Source: Terrimonas sp. (GTDB taxonomy: Bacteria > Bacteroidota > Bacteroidia > Chitinophagales > Chitinophagaceae). From it: 64,000 nucleotides of DNA. The translations under genes were made by a program, and so were the position numbers. Of the stretch, positions 17,162 to 26,346 are shown one piece after another. The notes beneath the pieces were generated by a model. The model had not been told where the DNA came from, did no database searches, and saw only the letters and a list, made by a program, of their open reading frames with translations. Where the stretch lies: contig NZ_QCZJ01000007.1 of assembly GCF_003075435.1 (NCBI RefSeq), positions 124,001-188,000 on the forward strand, given 5' to 3'. How positions within the stretch are numbered: the stretch's first letter is position 1; each line of letters opens with the position of its first letter.

Positions 17162-19732
17162 TTACTGCATCTGCATGCCATTCTGCATGCCTTCCTGCTG
17201 GCTCTTCATATTCTGACGCTTAAAGAGCGACATATCTATTTTACCAAAACGGTAACTAACGGTCAGGCGTACCATCTGCGGGTTATTCAACCTGTAATAG
17301 TATTGCTCAAACCCAATACCCCGGGAATACTGATCAGTTTTACGGCTGCGGAAAATATCATTAAAGCTGAGGGTTGCTGATGCTTTATTGTCTTTCAGGA
17401 ATGTTTTTTTGATAGCAAGATCAACGCCATAAAATGCTTTGATATAACCTTGTGATGCACTCTGCGCCTGCGACATTGGAGGACCAAATTGCTGTGCTGT
17501 ATTTATCGGCAGGTTTGTTTTGCTCTGGTAATCAGCAGAGAGCTGAATGCTAAAATTGGCAGGCAGTTTAAAATTATTATTGAACTTGCTAAACATGCTC
17601 CACATCGCATCCTGCGATGTGCCGGAGACATTATCCGTATTGATTTTTGAATTATAAATATTCACGTTCAGCGTTATATCCCACCAGGGTGTCAGCTTAT
17701 TAATAGAGGTAATTTCAGAACCGTAAGAAACCGCTGAATTGGCATTCACATAAGTGCTGATATAATCCTGCTTACCAGATATTTCATTCACTGCAGTATC
17801 ATAATACCTGGTGATAAGATCTGTAGTATGTTTATAGTATATGGTTGCCAGTAAAGAATTGCTTCCTTTAAAAGTTTTACTATAAGAAAACTCAGCAGAA
17901 TAGGTAAACTCAGGCACAAGATCAGGATTGCCTTTTGTGATATTTAAGCTGTCTGTGTAATCAGTATATGGAATCAGCTGGAAGAAGTTTGGGCGATTGA
18001 CGCGACGCGTTACGCTGAATTGCAGTTCCTGCTTGTTCTCCAGCTTCTGACTGAGAAATAAAGAAGGAAACAGGCTGACAGGATAATTATTCTTGAACTT
18101 TTGACCTGTACTCAACAGGTCTCCCTTATAATTCGAACTCTCAGCACGCAATCCTATTTTGTATCCAAAATTTGTTTTAATAGTGCTGGCAAAAGAAACA
18201 TAAGCCGCATACACGCTGCTGGTATTTTTATAATTGGTACTGGCGTTTGATAATTTAATATAATCTGTTGCACCGGGATATTTAATGAGGTTTTCATTAT
18301 TATTTTCCGTGTTGTTGATCTGCGCCCTCAACCCTGTTTCCAGTTTTGTTGCGCCTGCAAATGGTCTTACATAATCCGTCTGGATAGTCATAAAGCCCAT
18401 TTTACCATCGCCCAGGTTTTGCTGAATTTGTGTTCCGGCAATTGTTTTGTCGCTGTTGTAATAGTTGGTAGTATACAATCCATCGCCTTCATTTTTTCCG
18501 TTGAACATATTGAAATCGGCTGTCCATTCTTCACCCTGCCTTTTAAAGTTGTGCTTTATACCACCCTGGAAGCCCAATGCATTAAATTCCCTGCTCGACT
18601 GAGATATTCTCTCAGATAACCTGCTTATAGTTTCACCCTGCAAAAGACTGTCTGTTCTGATATCAATTGTTTCGCTGGGTTTGAATTTACCATGCACACG
18701 TATTACACTTGCTGAAATAGTGGTACGGTTTGAAACAAAATAATCAAGCCCTACTTTTCCAAATAAAAATCCACCTTTAGTTTTATTAAGGTTATCCTGG
18801 AAAACATTTACAGGAATATCCCCAAGGTTATACCTGTCAACGGTTCCGGTAGTTCTGTTTCTCATCTGGTTGCTCATCAATGCAGCCGAAAAATTAAATT
18901 TATCCTGGCGCAGGTTAATATTTCCACCCAGGTTCCATCCACCCCTCCTGTCTATCCCGGCCATTATATTTCCGTTATACCCTGATTTTTTGTTTTTCTT
19001 CAATACAATGTTCAATATACCCGCATTACCGCCGGAGGCATCATATTTCGCGGAAGGATTGGTAATTACTTCCACACTTTCTATAGCATCTGCAGGTATC
19101 TGGTCGAGCGATAATGTAGAAGGGCGTCCATCCACATATATCTGCGGCGCTGCGTTACGGAGTTTTACATTGCCATCAATATCAACCTGTACAGAAGGCA
19201 CATTACGCATTACATCTACCGCAGTACCGCCTGCGGTAACAATATTCTTTTCTACATTAAATGTTTTTTTATCAATATCCATCTGCATCATTGGCTTGGT
19301 AGCAGTAACTACTACTGTTTCCAACTGCTTTGCATCTGATTCTAATTTAATATTGCCAAGATCTCTGTCAAAATTGCCCCCCATTGCAAGGTTATTAAAC
19401 TCCTGCTCAAATACTTTATAACCTACTGCAGAAATTTTTAACTTCAATTTGCCCATTATGGGTAATTCTTCCAGGTTGAACTCCCCATTGCTTTTGGTAG
19501 TCATGCCCTTCAGTAAAACGTCTTTATTCTTTTTTGAAACTGAATCCATTTTGGCCACAAGGAGCAAAACAGACGCTTCGGCAATGCCTTTGCCGTCAGC
19601 ATCTATAATTTTGCCGTACAAATGACCAATATTAGCAGGCTTTCCGCCACCACGTGGCATCTGCCCACCCGGCACTTGTGCTACCGCAAATAAACCATTC
19701 ATCAATAAAACCAGGAGTAATAACTTTTTCAT
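17162..19732 (-). CDS. Outer-membrane beta-barrel protein with carboxypeptidase-regulatory and plug-like domains
   Basis: From the ATG giving MKKLLLLVLLMNGLFAVAQ (a clear signal peptide; the upstream extension is unlikely) the protein is 856 residues. After the signal comes a Gly/Pro-rich linker, then a CarboxypepD-regulatory-like domain (YGKIIDADGKGIAEASVLL), then a TonB-plug-like part (VDVMRNVPSVQVDIDGNVKL, YVDGRPSTLSLDQIPADAI), then a long barrel with the motif set of the 'outer membrane beta-barrel family' (OMP_b-brl_3). It likely sits in the outer membrane and may import a ligand through TonB, although no classical C-terminal TonB receptor signature stands out. It lies 96 bases downstream of a LytTR regulator gene on the same strand, suggesting that the pair controls it or that all three form one unit. 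Confidence 0.88.
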   Translation of the reverse strand: MKKLLLLVLLMNGLFAVAQVPGGQMPRGGGKPANIGHLYGKIIDADGKGIAEASVLLLVAKMDSVSKKNKDVLLKGMTTKSNGEFNLEELPIMGKLKLKISAVGYKVFEQEFNNLAMGGNFDRDLGNIKLESDAKQLETVVVTATKPMMQMDIDKKTFNVEKNIVTAGGTAVDVMRNVPSVQVDIDGNVKLRNAAPQIYVDGRPSTLSLDQIPADAIESVEVITNPSAKYDASGGNAGILNIVLKKNKKSGYNGNIMAGIDRRGGWNLGGNINLRQDKFNFSAALMSNQMRNRTTGTVDRYNLGDIPVNVFQDNLNKTKGGFLFGKVGLDYFVSNRTTISASVIRVHGKFKPSETIDIRTDSLLQGETISRLSERISQSSREFNALGFQGGIKHNFKRQGEEWTADFNMFNGKNEGDGLYTTNYYNSDKTIAGTQIQQNLGDGKMGFMTIQTDYVRPFAGATKLETGLRAQINNTENNNENLIKYPGATDYIKLSNASTNYKNTSSVYAAYVSFASTIKTNFGYKIGLRAESSNYKGDLLSTGQKFKNNYPVSLFPSLFLSQKLENKQELQFSVTRRVNRPNFFQLIPYTDYTDSLNITKGNPDLVPEFTYSAEFSYSKTFKGSNSLLATIYYKHTTDLITRYYDTAVNEISGKQDYISTYVNANSAVSYGSEITSINKLTPWWDITLNVNIYNSKINTDNVSGTSQDAMWSMFSKFNNNFKLPANFSIQLSADYQSKTNLPINTAQQFGPPMSQAQSASQGYIKAFYGVDLAIKKTFLKDNKASATLSFNDIFRSRKTDQYSRGIGFEQYYYRLNNPQMVRLTVSYRFGKIDMSLFKRQNMKSQQEGMQNGMQMQ

Positions 19733-19828
19733 GTAATTAACTTTAAAACGACTGCAAAATAAATCTGTAAAAACCGAACTATTATATAAATGAGATGAGA
19801 TCAAAAAAAACAGCGACAAACGGAAAAA

Positions 19829-20539
19829 TCAGCCTATAAAACCGGTAATGGCGGAAACGGCATCACGGTAATTACTGCTGATGGGCAGCTCAATCTGCCC
19901 AAGAAATATGGAGTTTTTACGAACCGCTGTTATATATTTTTTTGAGATAATATAGGAGCGGTGAATACGGATAAACTGGGCGGCAGGCAGCATATCTTCT
20001 ATATTTTTCATGCCCATTCTTACAATAAATGGTTTATTGGTACTGTGCAGGTTGATTTTCAGGTAATCTTTAAGCCCTTCTATCCAGGTAATATCTGATA
20101 ACACTATTTTTATAAGGCTGTAATCCGCGTTTACGAAAATATAATCAAGCTGTGCAGCAGTTGCGGATTTTGCTTTTTCTTTAAGCTGATGCAGTTCCCA
20201 CGCCTTATTGCACGATTTTATAAACCTGTCTAATGATACCGGTTTCACGAGGTAATCCACCACATCAAGATTAAATCCTTCCAGCGCGTATTTTTCGTAA
20301 GCCGTAATCATAATAACCATCGGCTTCTGCACAAGACTCTGCAAAAACTGCAGACCGGTAAGCCTCGGCATCTGTATATCAAGAAATATCAGGTCAATCT
20401 GCTTTTCCTGCAAAACCTTCATAGCCTCCACCGGGTTACTACATGTGGCAGTTAACTCCAAAAACGGCACTTTGCTGATATTATCTTCCAATAATTCAAG
20501 CGCAAGTGGTTCATCATCTATTGCAAGGCAACGCAGCAT
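19829..20539 (-). CDS. LytTR-family response regulator
   Basis: A 236-residue regulator: receiver domain at residues 1-118 with acidic pair near LAIDDEP, phosphorylatable Asp54 in IFLDIQMPRL and Lys99 in LVKPVS; LytTR DNA-binding domain at ~135-236 (FVNADYSLIKIVLSDITWIEGL, IRIHRSYIISKKYITA). It partners the histidine kinase encoded 41 bases upstream. LytTR proteins bind direct repeats near their target promoters; the outer-membrane barrel gene 96 bases downstream is the nearest candidate target. Confidence 0.95.
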   Translation of the reverse strand: MLRCLAIDDEPLALELLEDNISKVPFLELTATCSNPVEAMKVLQEKQIDLIFLDIQMPRLTGLQFLQSLVQKPMVIMITAYEKYALEGFNLDVVDYLVKPVSLDRFIKSCNKAWELHQLKEKAKSATAAQLDYIFVNADYSLIKIVLSDITWIEGLKDYLKINLHSTNKPFIVRMGMKNIEDMLPAAQFIRIHRSYIISKKYITAVRKNSIFLGQIELPISSNYRDAVSAITGFIG

Positions 20540-20580
20540 AATTTATAATGGTATAAGGTGTAAGGCATATGGCATTTTTG

Positions 20581-21603
20581 TTAATGCAAATTCAATGTAA
20601 GCAACACCGAAAACCAACCGTCTTTTTTCTCAATCTGCAAATCATGATTATGATTATATAATAAATTCAGGCGTCGCTGCACATTTGCCAGCCCTATTCC
20701 CGATGTTTTATCTTTCACTTCTTCCGTTACCTCACTATACTTGTTTTTAACGTAGAAGAATAATGTATTCTTTTCCACTTTTAAATCTACAATAATATGC
20801 GCGTTTTCCACAAAACCGGTTCCATGTTTAATCGCATTTTCTACAAAAGGTATCAGCAGCATTGGCTCAATTGCATAAGGCTGTGATGGCTCCTGTAAAA
20901 TGATATTGAACAGAACGTTGTTGCCAAAACGCTGCCGCTGAAGGTCAATATAGCTTTCGAGGTATTCAATTTCCTTATCCAGCTGTACGGTTTCTTCATC
21001 AGCTTCATAAACAGTGTATCTTATGAGTGATGAGAGCTTAATGAGAGAAGGCTCTAAAAGATCAGATTTTTTTCTTGCCAGCGCTACCATATTGTTCAGC
21101 ACATTGAACATAAAATGAGGGCTTGCCTGTGAGCGCAGCAGCGATAATTCTGTTTTAAGATTTTCATTTTCCCTGTCTTTTGCAAGACTATCTGCGCGGG
21201 TTTTATCAACAATAAGCCTGTACGCAAGGCTACTGGCGGCAAAAAACAGGAATAAAAGAAAATTAAAAATAAGATGTGTTCTTAACTGAAGGCGTTGTAC
21301 TTCTCCTGACTTATAATAAAACAAAACAGCCTGTATAACCAAAATGAACAGGTAAGCACACAACAGCATTACTATATACCTTCCATAAAGATTTTTATTG
21401 AGCAGGCGGGGAATAAATAATAATGCATTGCAGTAAAAAAAAATTATCCAAACAGCATTACCTGCTACATACGAGAGAATATCCCGCAATGTATAGTCGT
21501 GTTTATCCGGCCTAAGTAAAAACGGAAGAGAAAATAAGGCAATCCAGACAATGGCATGTATCAACACTATCCATCCCCTTTTTGTATACCAAACCGATTT
21601 CAT
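20581..21603 (-). CDS. LytS/YehU-type sensor histidine kinase
   Basis: From the ATG giving MKSVWYTKRGW the kinase has 340 residues (a longer frame exists upstream but lacks support). About four membrane helices fill residues ~10-135, followed by a short coiled linker (KTRADSLAKDRENENLKTEL), the His_kinase domain with the phospho-acceptor His in SQASPHFMFNVLNNM, and a HATPase domain with PFVENAIKHGTGF and GIGLANVQRRL. No extracytoplasmic sensor domain is present, so the signal is probably sensed in the membrane. It is paired with the LytTR regulator gene immediately downstream. Confidence 0.93.
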   Translation of the reverse strand: MKSVWYTKRGWIVLIHAIVWIALFSLPFLLRPDKHDYTLRDILSYVAGNAVWIIFFYCNALLFIPRLLNKNLYGRYIVMLLCAYLFILVIQAVLFYYKSGEVQRLQLRTHLIFNFLLFLFFAASSLAYRLIVDKTRADSLAKDRENENLKTELSLLRSQASPHFMFNVLNNMVALARKKSDLLEPSLIKLSSLIRYTVYEADEETVQLDKEIEYLESYIDLQRQRFGNNVLFNIILQEPSQPYAIEPMLLIPFVENAIKHGTGFVENAHIIVDLKVEKNTLFFYVKNKYSEVTEEVKDKTSGIGLANVQRRLNLLYNHNHDLQIEKKDGWFSVLLTLNLH

Positions 21604-21812
21604 TCCGGAAAAGTAGCAACTAATCCGCAGTATAAGGCACTCAGGCAAAAATGCTGCGATAAACAGGGATTTTTTTGATACAAAATGGATTATAGTTGCT
21701 TGCTCTTGTAAACCATTAAGAAGTTAAGTATACTTAAGTTCCTGCTTAATTTTCTAAATACTTAATAGGTATTACCAGCATGCAACTTTCATTACACACT
21801 GCAGCAAAATCC

Positions 21813-22928
21813 TTACGGGAGCTTCTGCGCCAAGTACAAATACCGGTATGGCTGATGATGCTGCCATATTGCAAATTGCCCGGTTTCTGGTTTATACGCT
21901 GAATAATAATCGCTATCTGCATAAAGCACAATGGTATTTCCTGTTCTCACATAATAGTTACTCTTATAATATTCTGGAATGCGGAAAGAAGGCAATTGTT
22001 TTCCTACCGTCTTTGAAACCATTTTCCCGAGGTATCGCTGGTAATTTCTCTGAGCCCTTTTACTTGGTTTGCTAAGCCGGTTATATACATGCCTTAAAAC
22101 AAGATTTTTAGGAAATTTTTGTTTTTTAATAATTGTCTTTGCATTTGTAAACGGATTCACTTCTGTAAAATCATCAACCGTTTGTACGGAAAATGGTACA
22201 TCAACCACCCAGTCTGCCGTATTCGCTACATTAAACGCCCATCCTCCGCTGTTCATATTTTCATACGCATAGGCAAAGAATAAGTTTCCCGGTTTAGGAG
22301 CGGCACTGCAATAAGTTTTAAAAGTTATATCTGCCGGCAGCTTTTGCTGCTGCTGCAAACTGTGCAAATAAGCGTTTAATAAATAAGTGATACCTCCACC
22401 CTGGCTGTGTCCGGTTAAAATAAAATCTTTAATACCGGCTTTATAGCAGGAATCAATTTTATGCACCACTCCGGATGACATATATGCCATTGCAACAAAC
22501 CATCCCACATGCACAGCAGCATTAGGATTATCTGTTAACTCATAATCAAAAGTGAGGTTAGTATCTAATTCCAGCTGACCTTTAGCCGGTATCATTGCAG
22601 CATAAAAATTGGCAAGAAAACTCGCCTCTGTGGCTATAGTACCTCTTGCAGCAATAAGCGCTACAGGCTTTTCATTATTCATCCATAAATCCCATGCATT
22701 ATCAAAAGCAATTTTAGGAGAGCGGTAAACCAGGTGATAATGTTCAGGAGAAGCAATAACGGAATCTGCGGCCCATTTTGCAGTATCTAAATGTACTTTC
22801 TGGTTAATTTTTAAGGTCTCAATATATTCCTGCTTATCAAAGCCAGGCTGCAAATGCTGGCTGAATGCCCGGCAGATAATGCAGCAAAAACATATATATA
22901 GAATGAATGCAATTTTTGAAAAATTCAT
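21813..22928 (-). CDS. Secreted class 3 lipase
   Basis: A 371-residue protein with a signal peptide (MNFSKIAFILYICFCCIICRAFSQ region) and an alpha/beta-hydrolase of the Lipase_3 family. The nucleophile Ser175 is in LTGHSQGGGITYLL, preceded by the typical oxyanion region LIAARGTIATEASFLANFYAAM; TYCSAAPKPGN and a downstream DWVVDVP supply the expected acid. Active site His is probably in LRHVYN. It should act on lipids outside the cytoplasm. It stands upstream of the kinase gene with a ~165-base gap and probably has its own promoter. Confidence 0.88.
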   Translation of the reverse strand: MNFSKIAFILYICFCCIICRAFSQHLQPGFDKQEYIETLKINQKVHLDTAKWAADSVIASPEHYHLVYRSPKIAFDNAWDLWMNNEKPVALIAARGTIATEASFLANFYAAMIPAKGQLELDTNLTFDYELTDNPNAAVHVGWFVAMAYMSSGVVHKIDSCYKAGIKDFILTGHSQGGGITYLLNAYLHSLQQQQKLPADITFKTYCSAAPKPGNLFFAYAYENMNSGGWAFNVANTADWVVDVPFSVQTVDDFTEVNPFTNAKTIIKKQKFPKNLVLRHVYNRLSKPSKRAQRNYQRYLGKMVSKTVGKQLPSFRIPEYYKSNYYVRTGNTIVLYADSDYYSAYKPETGQFAIWQHHQPYRYLYLAQKLP

Positions 22929-23236
22929 ATCATACGTTTAAAGTAAAGGCAGCATGCAACAAAGATGAGGCAAAACGATGTTACAACAATGTATGAAATA
23001 GTATGTCAACAGAAAATTATCATGATATTTTTTATTCACATTGATAAATACTGAGTATTTCTACGATAGAAAAAACCTTGTGACATCCTTAAATTGCGCC
23101 CTACTTCAAAAGGGTTTAGGGATAAACCTTACGGGGCTCCATTTCAATGGAGCCTTTTATGTTACTACCCCGGTACAGGCAGGATGGCTTAACGGCTGCA
23201 ATTACATATTTTGCAAAAAACTGTATTACTGATAAC
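22929..23236. promoter_or_regulatory. Intergenic region with structured leader of the nucleoside hydrolase gene
   Basis: A divergent gap of ~308 bases between the lipase and nucleoside hydrolase genes. The half closest to the hydrolase contains two consecutive stem-loops (see separate entry); the other half is AT-rich and presumably holds both promoters. No small gene is convincing: a frame at 23041-23232 merely spans the hairpins. Confidence 0.4.
23109..23160 (+). terminator. Tandem stem-loops, the second an intrinsic terminator
   Basis: A first stem pairs AAGGGTTTA with TAAACCTT, then a second perfect 9-base-pair stem (GGCTCCATT / AATGGAGCC) is followed by TTTTAT. The terminator lies 77 bases before the hydrolase ATG, so it either ends an upstream small RNA or attenuates the hydrolase mRNA. 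No riboswitch class was recognised. Confidence 0.55.
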
Positions 23237-24232
23237 ATGAAAAAAATCATCCTGCTTCTTACGCTCTCTCTTAGCTTTACTTCATTACTGCATGCACAGA
23301 GACCTAAAAATATACCGGTAATATTTGATACGGATATGGGGCCGGACTATGATGATGTTGGTGCGATTGCATTACTGCATTATTTTGAAGACAAGGGCAA
23401 TACAACAATTTTAGCAACAATGGCAAGCAGCAGCCATAGCAATATTGCTGCTACACTCAGCGTATTAAATACGTATTTTAAAAGGCCGGAAATACCTGTT
23501 GGTGTTCCCAAAGCCCCGGCCGATACGATGAGGGATTTCCAGCACTGGACAGATTCATTGATCAGTAAATACCCCCACCATATTAAAAATAATGATGAGG
23601 CAGAAGACGCTGTTAAGCTATACAGGAAAATACTATCAGCACAAAAGAACAAAAGTGTAACTATAGTAACGGTTGGATTCTTTACCAACCTGTCCGGATT
23701 GCTGCGGAGTAAGCCTGATGAATATTCATTGCTTACCGGGCGGGAGCTTGTTCAGCAAAAAGTAAAACAATTGGTAAGTATGGCGGGTATGTTTCCCACG
23801 GGAATTGAATTCAATGTAGTAAGGGATAAAGAAGCTGCCAGGTATGTATTTGAGCAATGGCCAACCAAAATTATCATAAGCGGATTTGAAATTGGCAAGA
23901 ATATCAAGACAGGCATCCCCCTCATCCGCAGTGAAAAAATACAAAACAGCCCGGTCAAAGATGCTTTTCGCATATCTATCCCTTTGTCCCCGCAGGATAG
24001 TGCCGGCAGAATGAGTTGGGATGAAACAGCCGTGCTTGTTGCCATTGCCGGATATGAGCCATGGTATGATCTTGAACAGGGTATATTAACCGTAAACGCT
24101 GCGGACGGAAGCAATACCTGGATTAGAAATACCCGGGGAACACACTATAAACTGGTAGAAAAAACACCATCTGCCGTGGTTGAAGAGCTGATCAATAATA
24201 TGATGATGCATGAGCCAAAGAACAATAAATAG
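23237..24232 (+). CDS. Secreted inosine/uridine-preferring nucleoside hydrolase
   Basis: From the ATG giving MKKIILLLTLSLSFTSLLHA, a signal peptide, the protein has 331 residues. The calcium-binding Asp cluster of the family is intact at the start of the mature protein: VIFDTDMGPDYDDVGAIALL. Later come TIVTVGFFTNLSGLL and SMAGMFPTGIEFN (NVxxD-type metal site NVVRDKEAA) and the C-terminal DETAVLVAIAGYE. It should cleave ribonucleosides to base and ribose in the periplasm. The leader upstream carries a terminator-like hairpin. Confidence 0.92.
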   Translation: MKKIILLLTLSLSFTSLLHAQRPKNIPVIFDTDMGPDYDDVGAIALLHYFEDKGNTTILATMASSSHSNIAATLSVLNTYFKRPEIPVGVPKAPADTMRDFQHWTDSLISKYPHHIKNNDEAEDAVKLYRKILSAQKNKSVTIVTVGFFTNLSGLLRSKPDEYSLLTGRELVQQKVKQLVSMAGMFPTGIEFNVVRDKEAARYVFEQWPTKIIISGFEIGKNIKTGIPLIRSEKIQNSPVKDAFRISIPLSPQDSAGRMSWDETAVLVAIAGYEPWYDLEQGILTVNAADGSNTWIRNTRGTHYKLVEKTPSAVVEELINNMMMHEPKNNK

Positions 24233-24395
24233 CCTTACGAGAGAAAAATCAGCATTTTCAGCAATTTTCAGAGGGAAAAACGCATAGGTTCTCCACAAAG
24301 TGTGCATAACTGCTTATAACTGTATAAAACTATTCGCTTACTTTGTACATTAAACAAAATCTAAACAAATTTCCTAACTATTAAATTCAGCACAC

Positions 24396-24788
24396 ATGCC
24401 TGCCAAACCAAAAAAAGCAGCAAAAAAAGCTCCGGCAAAAAAAGCAGCTCCTAAGAAAGCAGCAAAAAAAGCAGCCCCCAAAAAAGCAGCTCCTAAGAAA
24501 GCAGCAAAAAAAGCGGCTCCTAAAAAGAAATCAGCACGTAAACCAAATGCAGCCTTCATGGCTCCTCTCACTCCCAGCGCTACTCTCGGAGAAGTAATCG
24601 GCGCTAAACCGGTTGCACGTACTGAAGCAATCAAAAAAATATGGGATTATATCAAGAAGAACAAATTACAGGATGCTACCAACAAAAGAAATATTAATGC
24701 CGACAGTAAGCTGAAAGCATTATTTGATGGTAAATCCCAGGTATCCATGTTTGATCTTGCAAAAATCATCAACAAACATCTGAAATAA
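24396..24788 (+). CDS. SWIB-domain protein with histone H1-like Lys/Ala-rich tail
   Basis: A 130-residue basic protein. Residues ~1-48 consist almost only of K, A and P in repeated AAPKKAAKK units, like eukaryotic linker histone tails; residues ~55-130 form a SWIB/MDM2 domain (AFMAPLTPSATLGEVIGA, IKKIWDYIKKNKLQD, MFDLAKIINKHLK). Proteins of this layout in Bacteroidota and Chlamydiae are believed to bind DNA and may compact the chromosome. The repeat is visible at DNA level as A-rich/GC alternating units. A strong intrinsic terminator follows 23 bases after the stop, so the gene is monocistronic. Confidence 0.93.
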   Translation: MPAKPKKAAKKAPAKKAAPKKAAKKAAPKKAAPKKAAKKAAPKKKSARKPNAAFMAPLTPSATLGEVIGAKPVARTEAIKKIWDYIKKNKLQDATNKRNINADSKLKALFDGKSQVSMFDLAKIINKHLK

Positions 24789-24810
24789 ACCCATCTAAAT
24801 TGCAACATAA

Positions 24811-24840
24811 AACTCCGGTAATGCCGGAGTTTTTTATTTT
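24811..24840 (+). terminator. Rho-independent terminator after the SWIB gene
   Basis: Perfect 8-base-pair stem AACTCCGG / CCGGAGTT with a TAATG loop, then a run of T (TTTTTATTTT). Confidence 0.88.
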
Positions 24841-24894
24841 TATGGAATATCTGTTTTTTTGGATCTGAGAATAAACCTGAACATTGATTGCTGT

Positions 24895-25722
24895 ATGAAA
24901 CTCGTCCTGTCAATATTTTTTTCTTTGGTTTTACTCTCCTGCTCAAGCCCCAACAATAATAAATCAGATAAGGCCGGACATTCAACAGGCATTAATGAAG
25001 ATAGCCTGAATAAAAGCTTCAATATTAATCCTGCCGTTATATTAAAGGATTTTCAAACTTGGTATAATTATACTTATTTCAATGCTCCGTTATCACAGGA
25101 TTTTATAGGATTGGATATTGACTCGACCGTGATTGATAAAACAAGATTCCTGGAAAATTTGATGAAAGGAAATGTAATATCCCTGAAAGTGAAATTGTAT
25201 CAGGGAACAGCGGTGTATAAATTATATAAACTTAGTACGTTAAACAAAAATATCGCTTCTACAGCAGCCCATCTTGCCGAAATTGAAATGAATTACTACA
25301 AGATGGAGGGTATGCAAATTCCTTCATTTGATTTTATTGATCTGAAAGGCGTAAAATATAATGAAACATCTGTAAGAGGTAAAATAATGGTATTAAAATG
25401 CTGGTTTATTGCCTGTCATGCCTGCATTGAGGAGTTTCCTGATTGTAATAAATTAGTTGATGAATACTCCGGCAGAGACGATATACTTTTTATAAGCCTT
25501 GCCAGCGATAAAAAAAGCAACCTTAAAAATTTTCTGCAAAAGAAAAGATTTAAATATGCAACAATTCCGGAAGTGCAGGATTATATAACTGAAAAGTTAG
25601 CTATCAGCATGTATCCAACCCATATACTTGTTGATAAAAGCGGGAAAATAAAAAAAGTGGTCAACTCACTTAAAGAATTGAAACCTTTCTTAAAAAAGGA
25701 GGCAGAAAAAGAAACGATTTAG
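24895..25722 (+). CDS. TlpA/thioredoxin-like lipoprotein
   Basis: From the ATG giving MKLVLSIFFSLVLLSC the protein has 275 residues with lipobox LLSC, so it is a lipoprotein. The N-terminal ~135 residues have no recognised domain; the C-terminal half is a TlpA/AhpC-like thioredoxin fold: GKIMVLKCWFIACHACIEE with the redox pair CHAC, FISLASDKKS, and cis-Pro MYPTHILVDKSGKI. It probably reduces or isomerises disulfides, or serves cytochrome assembly, in the periplasm. It is followed by a stretch of degraded genes. Confidence 0.85.
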   Translation: MKLVLSIFFSLVLLSCSSPNNNKSDKAGHSTGINEDSLNKSFNINPAVILKDFQTWYNYTYFNAPLSQDFIGLDIDSTVIDKTRFLENLMKGNVISLKVKLYQGTAVYKLYKLSTLNKNIASTAAHLAEIEMNYYKMEGMQIPSFDFIDLKGVKYNETSVRGKIMVLKCWFIACHACIEEFPDCNKLVDEYSGRDDILFISLASDKKSNLKNFLQKKRFKYATIPEVQDYITEKLAISMYPTHILVDKSGKIKKVVNSLKELKPFLKKEAEKETI

Positions 25723-25743
25723 CTACCGGACTATAAATCAATC

Positions 25744-26248
25744 ATGCAACAGTAACGAGATACCGGATTTTATTCTTTTTCTCTATTGTAGCACAATATA
25801 CCTATTGTCAAAAAAACACGCTCCTGCAATACAAACCGCTTTTTGAACTTAAACTAAAAACGTGGATAAACACATTTAACAATTTCAATCTTCCTGATTT
25901 CAAGCCAGAGGGTACTTTAATTTTTGAAAACGATCTTCAACAGGACTTTAGAAATTATAATCAGATCAGGCTGTGTTGTTATGCATTCCGAAAAATAAGT
26001 ACTGGAACCGTATATATTTTTGTAGTTCTTCCGTTCAATGGATTGAAGATGTTGTATGGACAACAAATACTACTTTTATTTTAACAGGTATTTCAAAGTG
26101 GCAAAACAAAAGAAAAACGTCAGTTATATTTCTGGGCGATATAGTTAATCAAACACTTGTACAATATATAAATGAAAATGAAGCAACTTTTCAAACCAAA
26201 AATCATCTATCGCCAGCATTGAAGAGATTAAGAATAAAAGGATCGTAA
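25744..26248 (+). pseudogene. Broken gene for an unknown secreted protein
   Basis: Two frames together read as one protein. The first (frame at 25740-26072) begins without a start codon with a signal-like RILFFFSIVAQYTYC and continues QYKPLFELKLKTWINTFNNF and DFKPEGTLIFENDLQQDF. Near 25970 the meaningful frame shifts by one and continues CIPKNKYWNRIYFCSSSVQW, ISKWQNKRKTSVIFLGDIVN, ALKRLRIKGS. A lost start and a frameshift support decay. I do not recognise the family. Confidence 0.6.
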
Positions 26249-26346
26249 ATCACTATTTAGAAATTTAGTCAGGCCAGCAATTTCCAAACAACATAAACTG
26301 CGTAAAAAACTTGTTAATGGGCATCTAATGTTAAACAGGATCGCCC

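Noticed and set aside
18870-19421. 183-codon plus-strand frame inside the outer-membrane barrel gene
   Set aside because: Antisense to a well-supported gene, no domain, composition typical of a complement.
23041-23232. Small plus-strand frame before the nucleoside hydrolase
   Set aside because: It runs through two hairpins and a terminator and has no protein-like features.
24374-24634. Minus-strand frame rich in F, A, G, L opposite the SWIB gene
   Set aside because: It is the complement of the Lys/Ala repeat; low-complexity sequence leaves all frames open. The SWIB frame has a real domain.
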